A stretch of 64,000 nt of DNA, from the NCBI RefSeq assembly GCF_019039215.1, contig NZ_JAHNZZ010000004.1, forward strand, positions 163,466 to 227,465. The letters run 5' to 3'. The stretch is from Bacillus sp. FJAT-29790. Its GTDB lineage: Bacteria; Bacillota; Bacilli; Bacillales; Cytobacillaceae. Shown here one piece after another: positions 60,977 to 64,000 of this stretch. The position numbers and the translations under genes are program-made. How positions within the stretch are numbered: the first letter of the stretch is position 1; every line of letters begins with the position of its first letter. The notes below the pieces were generated by a model. The model did no database searches, was not told the origin of the DNA, and saw only the letters and a list, made by a program, of their open reading frames with translations.

Positions 60977-62023
60977 TTAATAAAAGCGTTTAAACCCATC
61001 AAAATGCTTTTGATAATAAGTATTGCTAAGGTTAGTGATTTCCACTCCATCTGTCGGACTCGCATGGATAAATTGATTATCGCCTATGTAGATTCCCATA
61101 TGGGATATACCTTGTTTATACGTATTTGCAAAAAAGACTAGATCTCCTGGCTGAGGAGAATCCACATAATATGACCGGCTATAATAGCCTTCTGAAGAAA
61201 GTCTGTTTATTGGGCTTCCAGCTTTGTTAAAAGCAAAATAAATAAATCCGCTGCAATCAAAGGCATTCAAATCGGAACCGCCGAATAAATAAGGGGTACC
61301 AATCAGTTTCTTAGCCTCACTAATTAGGGAACTGTCCTTACTGGCAGGCTTTTCAGTAACAACAGGCTTTTGTTCGACCGTTGGTTTTAGCTGTCCATTG
61401 ATGATTAACTTTTGACCTGGGAATATCAAATCGGACTTTAAGTTATTTCCGTCCTTTAACTGCTGAATGGTTAATCCAAATTGGGACGCTATTCGTGATA
61501 AATTGTCTCCACTTATTACTTTGTACTCTAACTGATTGCTGCTTGCCGGTGGAGCAATTGTCACAGGCTTGGCCAAGGAATCTTTTGCAGGTACATTTGT
61601 TGGAGCAGAGAATGGATTGGATACTTTCAAACTTTGTCCAGGGTATATGATATGTGTGTCTATGTTATTCCAAATCTTTAACTCCGCCAAAGTTATTTCG
61701 TGTTTGTTAGCGATTTTAATGAGACTGTCTCCTGGAACGACAGTATAGGTACGTGCTGTTTGTTTCAAAGAGGAAGGTGCCGTTTCATTTTTCTGAGTGG
61801 CAGGGGGAGCGGACACTGAAATTTTAAGAGTTTGGTTGTAGAATAAGAAATCTGATGTCAGGTTATTTATAGACATGAGCTCGCTTATGGAAGTTTTATG
61901 CTGTTTGGCAATACTTGTAAGGGTATCCCCTTTTTGTACTGTATATGTAGAAGCTAAAGCATTGGTTGTAATAGATGTTGAGAGAAATGCAACGGTAGCA
62001 AGAGATGCGACTTTTTTCTTCAT
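60977..62023 (-). CDS. Cell-wall hydrolase with three LysM domains and NlpC/P60 domain
   Basis: 348 residues from ATG 62023, 7 nt after GGAGG. Signal peptide (1-25). Three LysM domains (about 26-70, 94-138 and 166-210) start with YTVQKGDTL, YTVVPGDSL and YKVISGDNL and bind glycan strands. The NlpC/P60 domain (about 232-348) has FDCSGF as catalytic Cys, SHMGIYIG with His and HASPTDG. The layout matches LytE/LytF/CwlS-like D,L-endopeptidases of Bacillus, which separate daughter cells. Unlike the NlpC protein at 6474 it uses LysM, not SLH, for wall binding. Confidence 0.93.
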   Translation of the reverse strand: MKKKVASLATVAFLSTSITTNALASTYTVQKGDTLTSIAKQHKTSISELMSINNLTSDFLFYNQTLKISVSAPPATQKNETAPSSLKQTARTYTVVPGDSLIKIANKHEITLAELKIWNNIDTHIIYPGQSLKVSNPFSAPTNVPAKDSLAKPVTIAPPASSNQLEYKVISGDNLSRIASQFGLTIQQLKDGNNLKSDLIFPGQKLIINGQLKPTVEQKPVVTEKPASKDSSLISEAKKLIGTPYLFGGSDLNAFDCSGFIYFAFNKAGSPINRLSSEGYYSRSYYVDSPQPGDLVFFANTYKQGISHMGIYIGDNQFIHASPTDGVEITNLSNTYYQKHFDGFKRFY

Positions 62024-62197
62024 TTTCCATCCTCCATTCCTAAAAAATACTAATTTATGCAACTATTTTATCATAAAGAGCGGTGTCCATCACCACTTTT
62101 GGACAATTATGCTAAATATTGTTATAGACAATGTGTTTTTATGGTAAAAAAACACTCAAATAGAATGATAGATATGGAAATAAAATGTCATAATGAA

Positions 62198-62310
62198 GTG
62201 TCAGGCACCACTCGTGGACATTTCAACCCGATTTGTCCACGATACACGAACACTGTAATTGCACCCCTAACAAAAATTAAGGGAAAAGGTCACCGCTACC
62301 TTTATATATG
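62198..62310 (+). repeat. REP composite, degenerate tail
   Basis: GTGTCAGGCACCACTCGTGG, GACATTTCAACCCGATTTGT, and a degenerate tail AAGGGAAAAGGTCACCGCTACCTTTATAT. It lies between divergent genes. Confidence 0.75.
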
Positions 62311-62634
62311 AAGGAAATGGGGTCGAAGCTACTTTAGCAATGGTAACAAAGCTATTTAGTAATAGAATAGATTCGCTTAATTAGTTAGTGAGATTTCGTT
62401 TGCTGGCACCATCAAATTGTGTTGGCTGTACTTAGAAAACTAGATTATCCTTCATGGTAAATATGATGTAGATACATCATATTTGTTTTATATTAGGAAT
62501 AAACGTTCAATAAAATTCGAGGAGTGGTATTGCTACTGTTTATTTCCATTATTTCCTCATAGATTAATTGTTTATTTCCGTATATGATCAAAATCGAAAT
62601 ACACAATTTTTCTATATGAGAGGGGAAACACCGC
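62311..62634. promoter_or_regulatory. Upstream region of the last SLH gene
   Basis: No gene. AT-rich, with an AATATGATGTAGATACATCATATT palindrome-like stretch near 62458-62481 (a near-perfect inverted repeat) and the ribosome binding site GAGGGGA at 62620-62626. Confidence 0.4.
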
Positions 62635-63699
62635 TTGAAAGCATTAAAGGTATTACTAGTTTTTGCTTTTGTATTTATGCCTTTCCATTCTGCCCTTGCT
62701 TCAGGTCAGAAAACGTTCGATCATTATATACCCACGGACATCGATGAAGACTATTGGGCATATGAAGAGCTGGATGATTTCATCACTGCGGATATTATTG
62801 ACGGGTACATGGATGAAGATCTTAATATGACCGTCAAGCCGGATAATAAAATTACTCGTGCACAATTCGTGAAAATTTTAGTAAATGCACTTGGGTTAAA
62901 GAATAACGGTGCGGCAAAAGCTTTTCCGGATGTCAAACAAGGTGATTGGTTCTTTGAGTATGTTAATATTGCTAGCGGTCTAGGAATTATTAACGGGAAA
63001 GATGATGGTACTTTTGCGCCAAATGCGAATATTACACGTGATCAAATGACCAAAATGATTGTTCTTGCATTTGAAAAGACAGTTAAATTTCCAGAAGGAA
63101 CTTCCCATACGTTTACGGATGTTGACCCAAAATATTGGGCTTTTGACTATGTAAACAAAGCGGCAGCAAGTGGAATTGTCAAAGGATATGACACAATCTT
63201 TAAACCGCGGAATTTTGCAACAAGAGCTCAAGCAATTGTCATGATTCATAGAGCCTTACAGCAGGAGCAATCTCATCTACCTTCAAATGAAGAAATCACT
63301 AAGTTTTTGAAGGATCATATTATTCGTGAAAATAGACTTTCCGAATCAAATTCCGTTGATGAACTTGTTGCGCTATATAAAGAAAATGGAATTGGTTATT
63401 ATATAGTGGAAGGAATTGAATTAGCTGAACTCCCTATGGATGAGGAAGTAGGGCAGTTAAGTATTCATATAGATGACACAAACTTGAACATTCAAATTCA
63501 ATCAAAATCTGATCGATTTGTTACTGCTAAAGTCACAGGTATGGTTGGTACATTTGTTTTTAAAAGTAAAGATCCCAACTTTAATTTTGATATGACGGTT
63601 GATATGGACGGGTCCTATAAGCTGAAAAAAGATTCAGCTAGCGGAAAATGGAAAATCTATAATTATATTCCTTACTTTGATGAGGAAGAACTGTATTAA
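62635..63699 (+). CDS. SLH surface protein with small C-terminal domain
   Basis: 354 residues, TTG start 8 nt after GAGGGGA. Signal peptide (1-22). Three SLH domains (about 30-205): ITRAQ, ITRDQ and ATRAQ motifs; the first has an acidic insertion. Residues 215-354 start with a helical LKDHIIRENRLSESNSVDEL segment and end in strand-rich sequence (GQLSIHIDDTNLNIQIQS, then FNFDMTVDMDGSYKLK), perhaps a SnoaL/NTF2-like or lipoprotein-like fold; unproven. A REP copy begins 4 nt after the stop codon. Confidence 0.85.
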   Translation: MKALKVLLVFAFVFMPFHSALASGQKTFDHYIPTDIDEDYWAYEELDDFITADIIDGYMDEDLNMTVKPDNKITRAQFVKILVNALGLKNNGAAKAFPDVKQGDWFFEYVNIASGLGIINGKDDGTFAPNANITRDQMTKMIVLAFEKTVKFPEGTSHTFTDVDPKYWAFDYVNKAAASGIVKGYDTIFKPRNFATRAQAIVMIHRALQQEQSHLPSNEEITKFLKDHIIRENRLSESNSVDELVALYKENGIGYYIVEGIELAELPMDEEVGQLSIHIDDTNLNIQIQSKSDRFVTAKVTGMVGTFVFKSKDPNFNFDMTVDMDGSYKLKKDSASGKWKIYNYIPYFDEEELY

Positions 63700-63703
63700 G
63701 AAA

Positions 63704-63757
63704 AAGGTGTCAGGCACCGTCCGTGGACATTTTAATGGAATTTGTATCCGGTGTAAG
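63704..63757 (+). repeat. REP copy directly after a stop codon
   Basis: AGGTGTCAGGCACCGTCCGTGG then ACATTTTAATGGAATTTGTA and GTAAGGACACTG. Confidence 0.85.
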
Positions 63758-63792
63758 GACACTGTACTATTGTTATTCTCCTAACATAATAA

Positions 63793-63826
63793 AGGCAGCC
63801 AATCCATTGAGGATGGCTTCCTTTCT
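63793..63826 (+). terminator. Terminator of the last SLH gene
   Basis: AGGCAGCCAATCC pairs with GGATGGCTTCCT around a 5-nt loop, followed by TTCTCTT. Confidence 0.7.
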
Positions 63827-63867
63827 CTTAACTATTCAACTTATTGTGGGTTAATTTGCGCTTCTTT

Positions 63868-63920
63868 ACTAGGTGCCTGGCACGCCTCATGGACAAATCG
63901 GTCTTATCTGTTTGTTTCAT
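63868..63920 (+). repeat. Degenerate REP copy
   Basis: AGGTGCCTGGCACGCCTCATG then GACAAATCGG....CTGTTTGTTTC. The head is diverged but the order of parts is kept. Confidence 0.6.
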
Positions 63921-63935
63921 ATGGGTAAATTTGAT

Positions 63936-63988
63936 GAGAGGGGCTGTCCCAAAAGTCATCAAAAATGACTTTTGAGGGCAGCCCTCTT
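63936..63988 (+). terminator. Long hairpin made of two facing IS1182-type ends
   Basis: GAGGGGCTGTCCCAAAAGTC-AT pairs with ATGACTTTTGAGGGCAGCCC-TC around a 5-nt loop, followed by TTTTCG. The arms share GGGGCTGTCC with the ends of the IS at 10675, but no transposase lies between them. Confidence 0.7.
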
Positions 63989-64000
63989 TTCGTTATTAAA

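Overview
The window is low-GC Gram-positive DNA, most likely from a member of the Bacillaceae. The evidence is purine-rich ribosome binding sites, frequent TTG and GTG starts, sigma-A type promoters, many hairpin plus T-run terminators, S-layer proteins with N-terminal SLH triplets, a SlaP homologue, and Bacillus-like signal peptides. The genus cannot be fixed from the sequence. No tRNA, rRNA or CRISPR array was seen.

The window reads as a cell-surface island. Thirteen proteins carry SLH triplets, which in this group bind pyruvylated secondary cell-wall polymer, and seven more are exported without SLH domains. From left to right: two wall-associated hydrolases (subtilase at 249, HEXXH plus transglycosylase plus SLH at 3857) and an NlpC/P60-SLH hydrolase (6474, minus strand); a major S-layer gene (7975) behind a long multi-promoter leader; a decayed IS1182-type element (10675-12549); slaP (12841); a second subtilase with long Ig-like repeats (14268); a TolC-like coiled-coil protein (18044); an S-layer gene fossil (19473); an SLH protein controlled by a c-di-GMP-I riboswitch (20094, minus strand); exported proteins at 23250, 25389 (minus) and 28290; a small sigma factor (30245, minus); an RND efflux operon with a TetR regulator (31342-36838); surface proteins at 37152, 38883 and 40537 (von Willebrand A domain); a second S-layer gene (43485); a three-gene Gtr glycosyl-transfer operon (46694-49552, minus); further surface proteins at 49855 and 51778; a REP-associated tyrosine transposase (52813) followed by comM and dprA; and surface or wall genes at 56681, 59213, 60977 (LysM-NlpC/P60) and 62635.

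The genes fit one theme. Export and anchoring of an S-layer-like coat are supported by SlaP and the SLH domains, wall remodelling by two NlpC/P60 enzymes, a transglycosylase-like protein and two subtilases, glycan decoration by Gtr, and a c-di-GMP input by the riboswitch. Intergenic DNA is crowded with repeat families: a REP-like element (GGTGTCAGGCACC followed by a GTCCGTGGAC-type stem) often placed just behind stop codons and sometimes fused to a terminator, a recurrent terminator family, tandem 156-166 bp repeats with a perfect palindrome, 20-21 bp iteron-like arrays, and fossils of S-layer, VWA, TetR and IS genes. The locus appears to be built by duplication, decay and repeat spread. The RAYT gene beside two REP copies is the most system-like signal in the window.
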